NCBI RefSeq assembly: GCF_020782235.1 | Contig: NZ_JAJGNO010000009.1 | Coordinates: forward strand, 1 to 64,000 | DNA: 64,000 nucleotides | Reading direction: 5' to 3' | Origin: Sphingobium naphthae | Lineage (GTDB): Bacteria; Pseudomonadota; Alphaproteobacteria; Sphingomonadales; Sphingomonadaceae | Shown here: positions 45,369 through 54,829 of the stretch, one piece after another | Numbering within the stretch: the first letter of the stretch is position 1 | Layout of the letters: each line of letters opens with the position of its first letter | Position numbers and translations under genes: made by a program | Notes under the pieces: generated by a model | The model's input: only the letters and a program-made list of their open reading frames with translations | The model's database searches: none | What the model was told of the DNA's origin: nothing

Positions 45369-48059
45369 ATGGTGTCGAATTGGTCCCAGACGCAGGCGCG
45401 GATCCGCGCCCATTCCCCTTTCCTGGCGCGCGCGCTGGATCGCTACCCGACCGTCGCGGCGCAGCTGGAACAGGGGGATATGGATGCGGCGCTGGCCGCC
45501 GCCCATGCGATCGCCGATCCGCAGGACGGCATCGCCCGATCGCTGCGGCGGCGGCGCGGGGCAATCGCGCTGGCGGTGGCGGCGGCGGACCTTTCGGGCG
45601 CGTGGGACCTGGATCGCGTCACGCGCACCTTGTCGGATTTCGCCGACCAGGCGCTGGAGGAGGCGCTGGCGGCGGTGATGCAGGACCGCTATCCCGACGC
45701 CGAGCATAAGGGGTTCGTCGTGCTGGCGCTGGGCAAGCATGGCAGCCGCGAACTGAATTATTCATCCGATATCGACCCGATTCTGCTCTACGACCCCGCG
45801 ACGCTGCCGCACGGCGCGCGCGAGGATGTGGCGGATGCGGCGGTGCGGATCGGCCGGCGCGTGAGCGAGTTGCTGAGCGCGCGCGATGGCGACGGCTATG
45901 TGTTCCGCGTCGACCTGCGGCTGCGGCCTTCGCCCGAGGCGACGCCGATCGCGCTGCCGGTCGATGCGGCGATCGGCTATTATGAATCGACGGCGCTGGG
46001 ATGGGAGCAGGCGGCCTTCATCCGCGCGCGCGCAGCGGTGGGCGACAAGGGGCTGGGCGAGGAGTTTCTGCGCCAGATCCGCCCCTTCGTCTGGCGGCGC
46101 AGCCTGGATTTCGGCGCGATCGACGCCATCGTCGACATATCCCGCCGCATCCGCGACCATTATGCGCAGGGGCAGGCGTTCGGGCCCGGCTATGACCTGA
46201 AGCGTGGGCGCGGCGGCATACGCGAGGTCGAATTTTTCGCGCAGGTGCATCAGCTGATCCATGGCGGGCGCGACTGGTCGCTGCGGTCAGGCAACACGCG
46301 CGAGGCGCTGCGCGCGCTGGCCGCAGCCGGGGTGATCGAGGGCGAGGTCGCGACGCGGCTGGACGCGGCCTATCGCCTGCTGCGCACGATCGAGCACCGG
46401 TTGCAGATGGTGGAGGATCGCCAGACGCATGAATTGCCGCCGACGATGGCGGGCATCGACAATGTCGCGCGGCTGCACGGGCTGGACGATGGGGCGGCGC
46501 TGCTGGACCTGCTGCGGCCGCAGGTCGAATGGATCGGGCGCAATTATGACCGGCTGAGCCCCGCGCAGGAGGACGCGTCGCTGTCCCACGATGCGGAGAA
46601 GCTGACGGCGCAGCTGGGGGAGATGGGCTTTGCCGATCCCGACACCCCGCTCGCGCGGATCGGGCGGTGGCGCGGCGGCACCGTGCGGGCGCTGCGCAGC
46701 GCAGCGTCGCGCGAGGCGCTGGAGCAATTGCTGCCGGGGTTGATGCGCACGCTGGCGCAGGCGCCCGATCCGGCGCGAGCGCTCAACCGGCTGGACGACA
46801 TGATCGGGCGGCTGCCGAGCGCGATCAATTTCTTCAAGCTGCTGGCGGCGCGGCCGGCGCTGGTGGAATTGCTGGCGGAAGTGCTGAGCCACGCGCCGAC
46901 GCTGGCCGATGCGCTGGGCCGGCGAGCGGAGCTGCTCGACGGGCTGATCGACGCCTCCGCCTTCGACCCGCCGCCGGCGGTGCCGCAGCTGGCGGCGCAA
47001 TTTTCCGCGCTGGAGCCGGGCGAGGATTATCAGACCCTGCTCGACCGGGTGCGGCAGCGGGTGGGCGACCGCCGCTTCGCGCTGGGCGTGCAGATCATTC
47101 GCGGCGGCGATCCGATCGAGGCGGGCCGGGGCTATGGCCGCGTTGCGCTGGCGGCGATCGAGGCGCTGGCGTCCGCCACCATCGCGCAGTTCGAGGCGGC
47201 GCATGGCAAGGTGCCGGGCGGCGAGATGCTGATCCTGGCGCTGGGCCGGCTGGGCGGCGGGGTGCTGACCCATGCGTCGGACCTGGACCTGGTCTATCTG
47301 TTCACCGGCGATTTCCTGGCGGAATCGGATGGCGCCAAACCGCTGGGGGCTACGCAATATTTCAATCGGCTGGGGCAGCGGATCACCAATGCGCTGTCAG
47401 TGCATACAGCGTCGGGGCCGCTGTACGAGGTCGATACACGGCTGCGCCCGTCCGGCGCGCAGGGGCTGCTGGCGGTCAGCATCGACAGTTTCGCGCGCTA
47501 TCAGCGCGAGGAGGCGTGGACCTGGGAGCATCTGGCGCTCACCCGGGCGCGGCCGGTCTTTGGATCGGCGCAGGCGCGCGCGGGGCTGGACGGGGTGTTG
47601 AAGGCGACGCTGGAGCGGCCGCGCGATGTCGAGGATCTGGCGCGACAGGCGGTCAAGATGCGCGGCGAGATCGCGCGCCACAAGCCGCCGGCAAGCGACC
47701 TGGACATCAAGCTGGTGCCCGGCGGCCTGGTGGACCTGGAATTCCTGATCCACGTCACCCAGTTCCGCCATGGCATGGCGTTCCATCCCGACCTGTCGGT
47801 CGCGCTGACGGAACTGGTGGAGGCGGGGCATCTGCCCGCGGCGCTGATCGCGGCGCATGACCTCATCACGCGCTATCTGGTCGTGTCGCGGCTGGTGTCG
47901 CCCGGATCGACCGAGCCGCCCGAAGCGACGCGGCCGCTGGTGGCGCGCGCCTGCGGCCAGGCGGACTGGGACGCGCTGCTTGCAAGCTATGCGCAGGCGC
48001 GGCAATGCGTGCGGGACACATGGGCGGCGATCGCCGCGCCCTATCAGGAGGACGCATGA
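45369..48059 (+). CDS. glnE: Glutamine synthetase adenylyltransferase/adenylyl-removing enzyme
   Basis: 896 aa from ATG 45369; ATG 45303 in frame would add 22 residues, and the frame is open to 45099. N-terminal domain site GKHGSRELNYSSDIDPILLYD (deadenylylation) and C-terminal domain site GRLGGGVLTHASDLDLVYLF (adenylylation), each keeping the DxD pair, followed by helical domains with KRGRGGIREVEF and KLVPGGLVDLEF. It tunes glutamine synthetase to nitrogen status through PII. Its stop overlaps the bcp start (ATGA). Confidence 0.93.
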   Translation: MVSNWSQTQARIRAHSPFLARALDRYPTVAAQLEQGDMDAALAAAHAIADPQDGIARSLRRRRGAIALAVAAADLSGAWDLDRVTRTLSDFADQALEEALAAVMQDRYPDAEHKGFVVLALGKHGSRELNYSSDIDPILLYDPATLPHGAREDVADAAVRIGRRVSELLSARDGDGYVFRVDLRLRPSPEATPIALPVDAAIGYYESTALGWEQAAFIRARAAVGDKGLGEEFLRQIRPFVWRRSLDFGAIDAIVDISRRIRDHYAQGQAFGPGYDLKRGRGGIREVEFFAQVHQLIHGGRDWSLRSGNTREALRALAAAGVIEGEVATRLDAAYRLLRTIEHRLQMVEDRQTHELPPTMAGIDNVARLHGLDDGAALLDLLRPQVEWIGRNYDRLSPAQEDASLSHDAEKLTAQLGEMGFADPDTPLARIGRWRGGTVRALRSAASREALEQLLPGLMRTLAQAPDPARALNRLDDMIGRLPSAINFFKLLAARPALVELLAEVLSHAPTLADALGRRAELLDGLIDASAFDPPPAVPQLAAQFSALEPGEDYQTLLDRVRQRVGDRRFALGVQIIRGGDPIEAGRGYGRVALAAIEALASATIAQFEAAHGKVPGGEMLILALGRLGGGVLTHASDLDLVYLFTGDFLAESDGAKPLGATQYFNRLGQRITNALSVHTASGPLYEVDTRLRPSGAQGLLAVSIDSFARYQREEAWTWEHLALTRARPVFGSAQARAGLDGVLKATLERPRDVEDLARQAVKMRGEIARHKPPASDLDIKLVPGGLVDLEFLIHVTQFRHGMAFHPDLSVALTELVEAGHLPAALIAAHDLITRYLVVSRLVSPGSTEPPEATRPLVARACGQADWDALLASYAQARQCVRDTWAAIAAPYQEDA

Positions 48060-48520
48060 TGCTGGAGCAGGGAGACGCCATTCCCGCCGTGACGCTGAAG
48101 GATGTGGAGGGCGTGGACTTTGCGCTGGACCATTATCGCGGCGAGCCGCTGGTCGTCTATTTCTACCCCAAGGCCGACACGCCCGGCTGCACCAACGAAG
48201 CGCGGGATTTCACCGCGCTGGCCGACGACTATGCCGCCGCTGGCGTGCCGGTGATCGGCATTTCCAAGGACAAGCCGGCCAAGCTGAAGAAATTTTCCGA
48301 GAAATATGGCCTCAGCGTCATCCTGGCCTCGGACGAGCCGGGCGAAGCATGCGCGGCGTTCGGCACATGGGTCGAAAAGTCGCTCTATGGCCGCAAATAT
48401 ATGGGGATCGAGCGATCGACCTTCCTGTTCGACGCGCAGGGCACGCTGCAGCGGGTCTGGCCCAAGGTGAAGGTCAAGGGCCATGCCGCCGAGGTGCTGG
48501 AGGCGGTGAGGGCGCTTTGA
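48056..48520 (+). CDS. bcp: Peroxiredoxin, Bcp/PrxQ family
   Basis: 154 aa from ATG 48056 overlapping the glnE stop (a second ATG at 48059 is out of phase). Peroxidatic Cys in YPKADTPGCTNEARDF. The usual resolving Cys five residues later is Arg here, so it resembles the one-Cys form or uses the distant Cys in GEACAAFGT. It reduces peroxides with thiols. Confidence 0.9.
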   Translation: MMLEQGDAIPAVTLKDVEGVDFALDHYRGEPLVVYFYPKADTPGCTNEARDFTALADDYAAAGVPVIGISKDKPAKLKKFSEKYGLSVILASDEPGEACAAFGTWVEKSLYGRKYMGIERSTFLFDAQGTLQRVWPKVKVKGHAAEVLEAVRAL

Positions 48521-49326
48521 GCCTGCCGCCGGGATTGGGAACGGTCGGCGCAGCCTGCGCGCATGTGCTGCTGACGCCCGAGCCGCAGGCCAAGCTGATG
48601 GCGGCGCGCGCGGTGGCGCGGGCGTGGCGGCTGGGCCGGCTGCGCCACGGTTTCGAGGCGGCGATGCCCGACATGCCGGCGCGCCCGGACGCGCCCATGC
48701 TGCTGCCGCCCAATCGCATGCCCAAGCGCGGCCGCATGGGATCGGAACGGGCGCGAATCGCGATGCTCCATGCGCTGGCCCATATCGAATTCGTGGCGAT
48801 CGACCTGGCGTTCGACCTGATCGGCCGGTTCGGCGGGGAATTCCCGCCCGACTTCACCGACGAATGGATGCGCGTCGGCGCGGACGAGGCGATGCATTTC
48901 GCGCTGATCGACCGGCGGTTGCGGCAGATGGGCAGCCATTATGGCGCCCTGCCTGCGCATGACGGGCTGTGGGAGGCGGCGCGCGAGACGGCGGGGGACG
49001 CGCTCGCCCGGCTGGCGATCGTGCCGATGGTGCTGGAGGCGCGCGCGCTCGACATCACGCCGGCCACGGTGACGCGGTTCGAGGACGTCGGGGACATGGC
49101 GTCCGGCCGCATCCTGCGCCGCATTGTGACAGACGAGATTCGGCATGTCGCGGCAGGGACGAACTGGTTCAACTGGGCGACGAACAGAAGAGGGTTAACG
49201 GCGCCTGCACATTATCAAATGCTTGTGAAACGCCATTTTCGCGGAAGCCTGAAGCCGCCGTTCAACGACTCGGCGCGTCGGCAGGCCGGTCTGACGGAAG
49301 AATTCTACGCCGCGCTTGCAAGCTGA
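48517..49326 (+). CDS. Ferritin-like protein, DUF455 family
   Basis: 269 aa from TTG 48517 overlapping the bcp stop. The helical core carries metal-ligand-type motifs: HALAHIEFVAIDLAFDL, DEAMHFALIDRRL, LEARALDITP and DEIRHVAAGTNWF. These Glu/His pairs suggest a di-iron site. The reaction is unknown. Its position behind bcp in an overlapping series suggests an oxidative-stress link. Confidence 0.8.
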   Translation: MSLPPGLGTVGAACAHVLLTPEPQAKLMAARAVARAWRLGRLRHGFEAAMPDMPARPDAPMLLPPNRMPKRGRMGSERARIAMLHALAHIEFVAIDLAFDLIGRFGGEFPPDFTDEWMRVGADEAMHFALIDRRLRQMGSHYGALPAHDGLWEAARETAGDALARLAIVPMVLEARALDITPATVTRFEDVGDMASGRILRRIVTDEIRHVAAGTNWFNWATNRRGLTAPAHYQMLVKRHFRGSLKPPFNDSARRQAGLTEEFYAALAS

Positions 49327-49433
49327 GCGGCGATTTGCAGTCTGCATTTCCAGCGGGGGCGGCTCATGTCGCCAAACACACAACACGGGAAGCGCCGAGA
49401 GACATTAGTCTCCGGCTGATAGTCGGGGTCTGC

Positions 49434-50159
49434 ATGTCGGTTCTTCACTCGGTCAATGCGCGCGGATCGCTTATGTTCCAGTCCGCGTCGAAATTTTTCA
49501 CCCTTCTGGGGACCATGGGCATGGTGGGCGCGCTCTGCGCCGCCGCCCCGGCCCAGGCCGCCACGGACGATGACGATCCCTATGGCGACGTGCCTGCGGG
49601 CACCCAGGCCAATCAGAATGACGCGGGTTTCGCCAATCTTTTCGCCAGCCTGCAGCGCCTGGACGGCACGACCAAGGCGTCGGCCTATATCCCTTCAGGC
49701 CGCCCGGTCGCCAAATTGTCGCTGACCTCCAACTTCGGCGTCCGGTCCGATCCGTTCAACGGCGGCGCGCGGATGCACAAGGGCATCGACATCCCGGGTC
49801 CGGTGGGCACGCCGATCTACGCAACCGCCGATGGCGTGGTGAGCCGCGCCGGATGGGCGAACGGCTATGGCAATCTGGTCCAGATCACGCATGGCAGCGG
49901 CATGGAAACGCGCTACGGCCACATGTCCAAGCTGCTGGTCGCTTCGAACAGCTATGTGAAGCGCGGCCAGATCATCGGCCTGATGGGATCGACCGGCCGC
50001 TCGACCGGCAGCCATCTTCACTATGAAGTCCGCGTCGACGGTGCGGCGATCAACCCCATCCCCTTCGTGTCCGGCCCCGATTATCTGGTGGCGATGAACA
50101 CCAAGCCGCCGGTCGCCATGGGCGGCCCGACCAAGGCGGAGGAACAGGCGGCCGACTGA
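49434..50159 (+). CDS. M23-family LytM-type peptidase, secreted
   Basis: 241 aa from ATG 49434 (ATG 49473 is an alternative). An N-terminal hydrophobic segment ending in APAQAA gives export. The M23 domain has the first ligands in MHKGIDIPG (HxxxD), a central RYGHMSKL and the final HLHYEVRVDG. It cuts peptidoglycan cross-links or, if degenerate, activates amidases; both metal motifs look complete. Confidence 0.88.
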   Translation: MSVLHSVNARGSLMFQSASKFFTLLGTMGMVGALCAAAPAQAATDDDDPYGDVPAGTQANQNDAGFANLFASLQRLDGTTKASAYIPSGRPVAKLSLTSNFGVRSDPFNGGARMHKGIDIPGPVGTPIYATADGVVSRAGWANGYGNLVQITHGSGMETRYGHMSKLLVASNSYVKRGQIIGLMGSTGRSTGSHLHYEVRVDGAAINPIPFVSGPDYLVAMNTKPPVAMGGPTKAEEQAAD

Positions 50160-50182
50160 ACGCCGCTTTTCCGGAAATTCGC

Positions 50183-50216
50183 AAAGGCCCGGCGCCCCAT
50201 GGGTTGCCGGGCCTTT
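50183..50216 (+). terminator. Intrinsic terminator after the M23 peptidase gene
   Basis: 11-bp stem AAAGGCCCGGC (50183-50193) with GCCGGGCCTTT (50206-50216) and a 12-base loop, followed by a T. Confidence 0.88.
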
Positions 50217-50239
50217 TGCCTGATCCTATCTTGATCCCC

Positions 50240-50566
50240 ATGGCCGACATCGACCTCACCCCCTCCGCCGCCGCCCGCGTCGCGACGATCGCCGCCAAAC
50301 AGGGCAAGCCCGCCATCCTTCGCCTGTCGGTGGAAGGGGGCGGCTGTTCGGGCTTTCAATATCGGTTCGGCCTGGCCGAGGCGATCGAACCCGAGGATAT
50401 GGCGGTCGAGCGCGATGGCGTGACGCTGGTGGTCGATGACGTCAGCATCGACCTGGTGCGCGGATCGGCGGTGGATTTCGTGTCGGACCTGGGCGGGCAG
50501 GCGTTCAAGGTGACCAATCCCAATGCGACCGCGGGCTGCGGTTGCGGCACCAGCTTTTCGGTCTGA
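50240..50566 (+). CDS. erpA: A-type iron-sulfur carrier (ErpA/IscA family)
   Basis: 108 aa from ATG 50240. The three cluster-binding cysteines are present: GGGCSGFQY and then GCGCGTSFSV at the C-terminus, with the family residues LRLSVEGGGCSGFQYRFGL. It delivers Fe-S clusters to apoproteins; which A-type role (ErpA, IscA or SufA) is not clear from sequence alone. Confidence 0.88.
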   Translation: MADIDLTPSAAARVATIAAKQGKPAILRLSVEGGGCSGFQYRFGLAEAIEPEDMAVERDGVTLVVDDVSIDLVRGSAVDFVSDLGGQAFKVTNPNATAGCGCGTSFSV

Positions 50567-50642
50567 CGCTTCTTCCGTTTGAAAAGGCGGGCGCGGCTGC
50601 GTAGGCAGGCGCATATCCCCTTGCTGAACGGACGGCCTTTTC

Positions 50643-51419
50643 ATGCGCATCGCGACCTTCAACATCAACGGCATCAAGGCGCGACTGCCGCGCCTGCTGG
50701 AGTGGCTGGACGAGACGCGGCCGGACGTCGCCTGCCTGCAGGAGATCAAGACCAGCGACGAAACCTTCCCCGCCAAGGAGATCGAGGAAGCGGGCTATGG
50801 CGCCATCTGGCACGGGCAGAAGGGGTTCAATGGCGTCGCGATCCTGGCGCGGGGCGAAACCCCGGTCGAGGTGCGGCGCGGACTGGAGGGGGAGCCCGAG
50901 GACGCGCACAGCCGCTATATCGAGGCGGATGTGAAGGGCGTGCGGGTCGCGTCCATCTACCTGCCCAACGGCAACCCACAGCCGGGGCCGAAATTCGATT
51001 ACAAGCTGCGCTGGATGGAGCGGCTGCGCCGGCGCGCGGCGGAAATCTGGGCGGAGGAAGTGCCGGCGGTGCTGGCGGGCGACTATAATGTCATCCCGCG
51101 CGACGTGGACACATTTTCGGTCAAGGCGATGCAGGACGATGCGCTGATGCAGCCCGAAAGCCGGGCGGCCTATCGCCGGATGCTGAATGACGGGTGGACC
51201 GATGCGATCCTGAGCCGCCACCCCGCCGGCGGCGTGTGGACCTTCTGGGACTATCAGGCCAATAGCTGGCCGCGCGACGCGGGCTTTCGCATCGACCATC
51301 TGCTGCTGAGCCCGGCGGCGGCCGACCGCCTGATCGACGCGCAGGTCGACCGCGATTTTCGAGGGCGCGAAAAGGCGAGCGACCATGCCCCGACCTGGGT
51401 CGAATTGCGCCCGGCCTGA
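50643..51419 (+). CDS. xthA: Exodeoxyribonuclease III
   Basis: 258 aa. N-terminal MRIATFNINGIKARLPRLLEWL, catalytic segments CLQEIKTSD, LAGDYNVIP and C-terminal RIDHLLLSP and ASDHAPTWVEL. Metal-dependent AP endonuclease and 3' exonuclease in base-excision repair. Confidence 0.93.
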   Translation: MRIATFNINGIKARLPRLLEWLDETRPDVACLQEIKTSDETFPAKEIEEAGYGAIWHGQKGFNGVAILARGETPVEVRRGLEGEPEDAHSRYIEADVKGVRVASIYLPNGNPQPGPKFDYKLRWMERLRRRAAEIWAEEVPAVLAGDYNVIPRDVDTFSVKAMQDDALMQPESRAAYRRMLNDGWTDAILSRHPAGGVWTFWDYQANSWPRDAGFRIDHLLLSPAAADRLIDAQVDRDFRGREKASDHAPTWVELRPA

Positions 51420-51424
51420 ATATT

Positions 51425-51457
51425 ATCCGGGTTTAATTGACGGAATAAAATCCGGGT
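51425..51457. promoter_or_regulatory. Direct repeat ATCCGGGT upstream of the DUF2239 gene
   Basis: ATCCGGGT occurs at 51425-51432 and 51450-51457, 25 bases apart, in an AT-rich setting just before a gene whose product has a ribbon-helix-helix-like segment. A candidate autoregulatory site. Confidence 0.35.
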
Positions 51458-51486
51458 AATAAATATCCCGCCGAAGGAGATTCGGT

Positions 51487-52005
51487 ATGGATGGGACGCT
51501 GACGGCCTTCGCCGGCGAGTTGTGGATCGCCACGGGCGACAAGGGCGAAATTCGCGCCGCGCTCCAGGCGATGGGCGACGACGCGCAGAATATCCTGTTG
51601 TTCGACGACCGGACCGGCCGGCAGGTGGATATAGACCTGCAGGATTCCGCCCCGCAGGCGCCGCGCGGGCGGGGACGGCCCAAGCTGGGCGTCCAGGCGC
51701 GCGAGGTGACGTTGCTGCCCCGCCAGTGGGACTGGCTGGCGCAGCAGCCGGGCGGCGCTTCGGCGGTGTTGCGACGGCTGGTGGACGAGGCGCGCAAGGC
51801 GGAAGCCGGGCCGACGTCCCCGCGCGCGGCGATGGACGCGGCTTATCATTTCACGACGGCGATGGCGGGCGACCGGCCCGGCTATGAGGAGGCGATCCGG
51901 GCGCTCTATGCCAAGGATGCCGCGCGGTTCACGGCGCTTTCAAGAAATTGGCCGTCCGGCATTCGCGACCATGCGCTGGCGCTGGCGGCGCCGGCCTTCG
52001 CCTGA
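51487..52005 (+). CDS. DUF2239 family protein with possible RHH-type segment
   Basis: 172 aa, ATG 51487 with AGGAGA upstream. N-terminal LTAFAGELWIATGD matches DUF2239. The middle has an AT-hook-like RGRGRPKLG followed by VQAREVTLLPRQWDWLAQQPGG and SAVLRRLVDEAR, which has the strand-helix-helix pattern of ribbon-helix-helix proteins. It could be a DNA-binding regulator. Function unknown. Confidence 0.72.
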   Translation: MDGTLTAFAGELWIATGDKGEIRAALQAMGDDAQNILLFDDRTGRQVDIDLQDSAPQAPRGRGRPKLGVQAREVTLLPRQWDWLAQQPGGASAVLRRLVDEARKAEAGPTSPRAAMDAAYHFTTAMAGDRPGYEEAIRALYAKDAARFTALSRNWPSGIRDHALALAAPAFA

Positions 52006-52014
52006 CGGGGCTCG

Positions 52015-52983
52015 TCAGGCCGCGAGGCGGAGGAAGGGGACCGGCTCGGTCGAGCGCAGGACGATGGGGCGGCCTTCGGAGGCTTCGAACAGTTCGCCAT
52101 CCAGGATGACGCTGCTATGATCGCCCTCGATCCGGATCATGTCGCCCTGTTCGAGGTGAATGCCCTGCATCTTGGCCTTGCCGACGCGGCCCCACAGGCT
52201 GGCCCACATCAGGCGCAGCAGGGCCGGGATATTCTGGTCCACGGCCATCAGCTTCATGTTGCCGCGGCTGCTGCCGCCCGGCTGGACGCCCAGCAGCAGC
52301 CGTTCGAGCGTGGTGACGATCAGCACGGCGAAGCGGCCCGCAATCTGGCCGTCGCGGATCAGCGAGATGCTGACCGGCTTGCCCGAGGGCGGGAGGAAGC
52401 GGGCGCGGATGCCAAAGAGCAGCGACACGATCACCGCCACCGCAGTGATGAAGTGGCTGAGGCCGTTGGAGAGGCCCAGCGGATAAATCTGGTTGCGGCA
52501 ATAGAGCATATAGTCGGCCAGGCCCGCGCCGCCCAGGAACATGCCCAGCACCGGGCGGCTGCCGACCGCGCCGTCCGACAGGGCGATGAGTTCGCGCGCG
52601 ACGACATGGTCGTCGACCCCCGACTTGGCGATGGCGACGATCCGCTCCAGCGCCTTGATCGGATCGCCATGGATGCCGAGGTCGAGCGCGATGAGATTGG
52701 TCTTGCCATTGGGCAGGACGGCGATCGGCGGCACCCGGCCGGTGAAATGTTCGCCCTGATAGAGTTCGGTCAGCGACGCCTGCACCGTGCCGTCGCCGCC
52801 ATTGATGACGATGACGGCGGGATCGACGCGGGCGATCGTCTGGAACGCCCGGCCGATCTGGTCGACATGCTCCACTTCATAATGGAAGATGTCGGGATTG
52901 CTGGCGCAGTAGCTGCGGACGCGCGGAAGGGTCTGCCGGTTGCCCGTGGACTTGGGATTGGACAAAAGCGCGACGCAGACCAT
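52015..52983 (-). CDS. Diacylglycerol kinase-family lipid kinase
   Basis: 322 aa. Catalytic glycine motif VIVINGGDGTVQA, with the substrate region VLPNGKTNLIALDLG and a beta-sandwich C-terminal domain containing LDGELFEASEGRP. Such enzymes phosphorylate lipid alcohols (diacylglycerol or sphingoid bases). In sphingolipid-making bacteria a sphingoid substrate is possible but not shown. Confidence 0.85.
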   Translation of the reverse strand: MVCVALLSNPKSTGNRQTLPRVRSYCASNPDIFHYEVEHVDQIGRAFQTIARVDPAVIVINGGDGTVQASLTELYQGEHFTGRVPPIAVLPNGKTNLIALDLGIHGDPIKALERIVAIAKSGVDDHVVARELIALSDGAVGSRPVLGMFLGGAGLADYMLYCRNQIYPLGLSNGLSHFITAVAVIVSLLFGIRARFLPPSGKPVSISLIRDGQIAGRFAVLIVTTLERLLLGVQPGGSSRGNMKLMAVDQNIPALLRLMWASLWGRVGKAKMQGIHLEQGDMIRIEGDHSSVILDGELFEASEGRPIVLRSTEPVPFLRLAA

Positions 52984-52993
52984 GGCTGTTCGA

Positions 52994-53488
52994 TCACATA
53001 TATTGGAGGTTGATCGTGATTTTCGTCACGCCGGGGCCAGCCTGGAACGCGGCCTTGCTGACGCTCGGCTTGCCCAGGTTGAAGATGCTGATCGACGGAT
53101 TGTTGGAAAATCCGCCGCCGTCGCTGGAAATGTCGGTCTTGCCATTGCCATTGCGGTCATGCCGCACGGCGATGCCATAGGTGCCGGCATGCGGCACCGG
53201 CATGCAGAAGCGCATGGCCCCATGGCTGGGCCTGGCCGGCACGTCGATGCGATTGATCCATTCGCCCTTTTCGAGCCAGGCCGCCTTGGTGCCGGGATAG
53301 GATTGAACGCGCACCTTGCCGGTGGCGGCGGCGAAGCCGCGCACGTCGACCAGCACCGCCGGGCCGCGCGCATCGGCGCCGCAGCGGTCGAGATCGTTCG
53401 GGATTTCCTGGCCATGGGCCATTGCAGGCGCCGCGACCAGCATCGCCGCCGCCGACATCAGACCCATTGCAACTTTTACCATGACCAT
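52994..53488 (-). CDS. DUF2141 domain secreted protein
   Basis: 164 aa from ATG 53488, chosen for AGGAG just upstream; the longer open frame is an antisense artefact. Signal peptide MVMVKVAMGLMSAAAMLVAAPAMA. The DUF2141 beta-fold has VLVDVRGFAAATGKVRVQSY and YGIAVRHDRNGNGKTD (a calcium-loop-like DxNGNGKxD). Likely periplasmic; role unknown. Confidence 0.82.
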   Translation of the reverse strand: MVMVKVAMGLMSAAAMLVAAPAMAHGQEIPNDLDRCGADARGPAVLVDVRGFAAATGKVRVQSYPGTKAAWLEKGEWINRIDVPARPSHGAMRFCMPVPHAGTYGIAVRHDRNGNGKTDISSDGGGFSNNPSISIFNLGKPSVSKAAFQAGPGVTKITINLQYM

Positions 53489-53617
53489 CAGACTCCTGGA
53501 AGCTATAGCCACCCGCATGGATCGGATGGCGAGCCCCTGTTCGCCCCGCAAACTTACTCGACCGCATATGGGCGGGGTTTGCGGCCAAAACATGGTGATG
53601 GGACGACGACTTAGAGA

Positions 53618-54826
53618 ATGCTGACCGCCACCGACCGATATCTCGCCCGCCTGATCGCCGTGCCGATGCTGGGCACGCTGGTGATCGCCGCGATGCTGCT
53701 GGTGCTCGACAAGATGCTGAGCCTGTTCGATTTCGTCGCGGCGGAAGGCGGGCCGGTCAGCGTCGTGTGGCGGATGCTGGCGAACATGCTGCCGGAATAT
53801 CTGTCGCTGGGCATTCCGATCGGGCTGATGCTGGGCATATTGCTGGCGTTCCGAAAGCTCGCCATGTCCTCGGAACTGGACGTGATGCGGGCTGTGGGCC
53901 TGTCCTACGGCCGGCTGCTGCGCGTGCCCTATATGTATGCGATCGCGCTGGCGCTGATCAATTTCGGCATCGTCGGCTTCGTCCAGCCGCTGTCGCGCCA
54001 TGCCTATGAGGCGCTGCGCTTCGAGCTGCGGTCGGGCGCGCTGGGGGCGTCGATCAAGGTCGGCGAGTTCACTAACCTCGGCAAGCGGATGACGCTGCGC
54101 ATCGAGCGCAGCCGCGACGAGGGCCGCAACCTGCAGGGCATTTTCGTGCGCGCGACCAGCCGCGACGGCCAGTCGGTGGCGGTGACGGCGGCGCAGGGCA
54201 CCTTCCTGGCGACGGACGATCCCGACGTCATCATATTCCGCCTGCGCAACGGCGTGCTGGTGAACGACGCGCCCAAATATAAGACGCCGCGCATCCTGTC
54301 CTTTTCGAGCCATGACCTGCCGATCGACCTGCCGCAGATCGAAGCGTTTCGCGGGCGCGACGTGGACCGGGAAAAGACGATCCCCGAACTGGTGGTGATC
54401 GGCAAGAATCAAGCGACGCCCGACAAGCTGCGCAACGAGGTGCGCGCCAATTTCCATTTCCGCATGGTCGAGGTGGTGTTCATGCTGCTGCTGCCGCTGG
54501 CGGCGCTGGCCTTCGCCATCCCGCCCAAGCGATCGACGTCGGCGCTGGGCGTGTTCCTGTCGATCGTGTTCATCGTGACCTACCACAAGGTCAACCAATA
54601 TGGCGAAAGTGTGGGGGCATTGGGCAAGATCGACCCGATCATCGCGCTGTGGGGGCCGTTCCTGCTGGCGTCGGGCCTGGTGCTGTGGATGTATCATGTG
54701 ATCGCCCATCGCCCCGGCGGGCAGCCGATCGCGGCGCTGGAATTCGCCTTCGCCAAGATCGGCAAGCAGATCGGCCGGCTGATCAGGCTGGGCCGTCGGC
54801 GTCCTTCGGCGGAAGGAGCCGCCTGA
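53618..54826 (+). CDS. lptF: LPS export permease LptF
   Basis: 402 aa YjgP/YjgQ family. N-terminal membrane segments (TLVIAAMLLVLDKML), a periplasmic beta-jellyroll, then C-terminal membrane segments (FHFRMVEVVFMLLLPLAALAFAIPP). With LptG and LptB it extracts LPS from the inner membrane. Sphingomonads use glycosphingolipids in place of LPS, so the cargo may be these, which is inference. Three bases separate its stop from lptG. Confidence 0.9.
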   Translation: MLTATDRYLARLIAVPMLGTLVIAAMLLVLDKMLSLFDFVAAEGGPVSVVWRMLANMLPEYLSLGIPIGLMLGILLAFRKLAMSSELDVMRAVGLSYGRLLRVPYMYAIALALINFGIVGFVQPLSRHAYEALRFELRSGALGASIKVGEFTNLGKRMTLRIERSRDEGRNLQGIFVRATSRDGQSVAVTAAQGTFLATDDPDVIIFRLRNGVLVNDAPKYKTPRILSFSSHDLPIDLPQIEAFRGRDVDREKTIPELVVIGKNQATPDKLRNEVRANFHFRMVEVVFMLLLPLAALAFAIPPKRSTSALGVFLSIVFIVTYHKVNQYGESVGALGKIDPIIALWGPFLLASGLVLWMYHVIAHRPGGQPIAALEFAFAKIGKQIGRLIRLGRRRPSAEGAA

Positions 54827-54829
54827 CCC

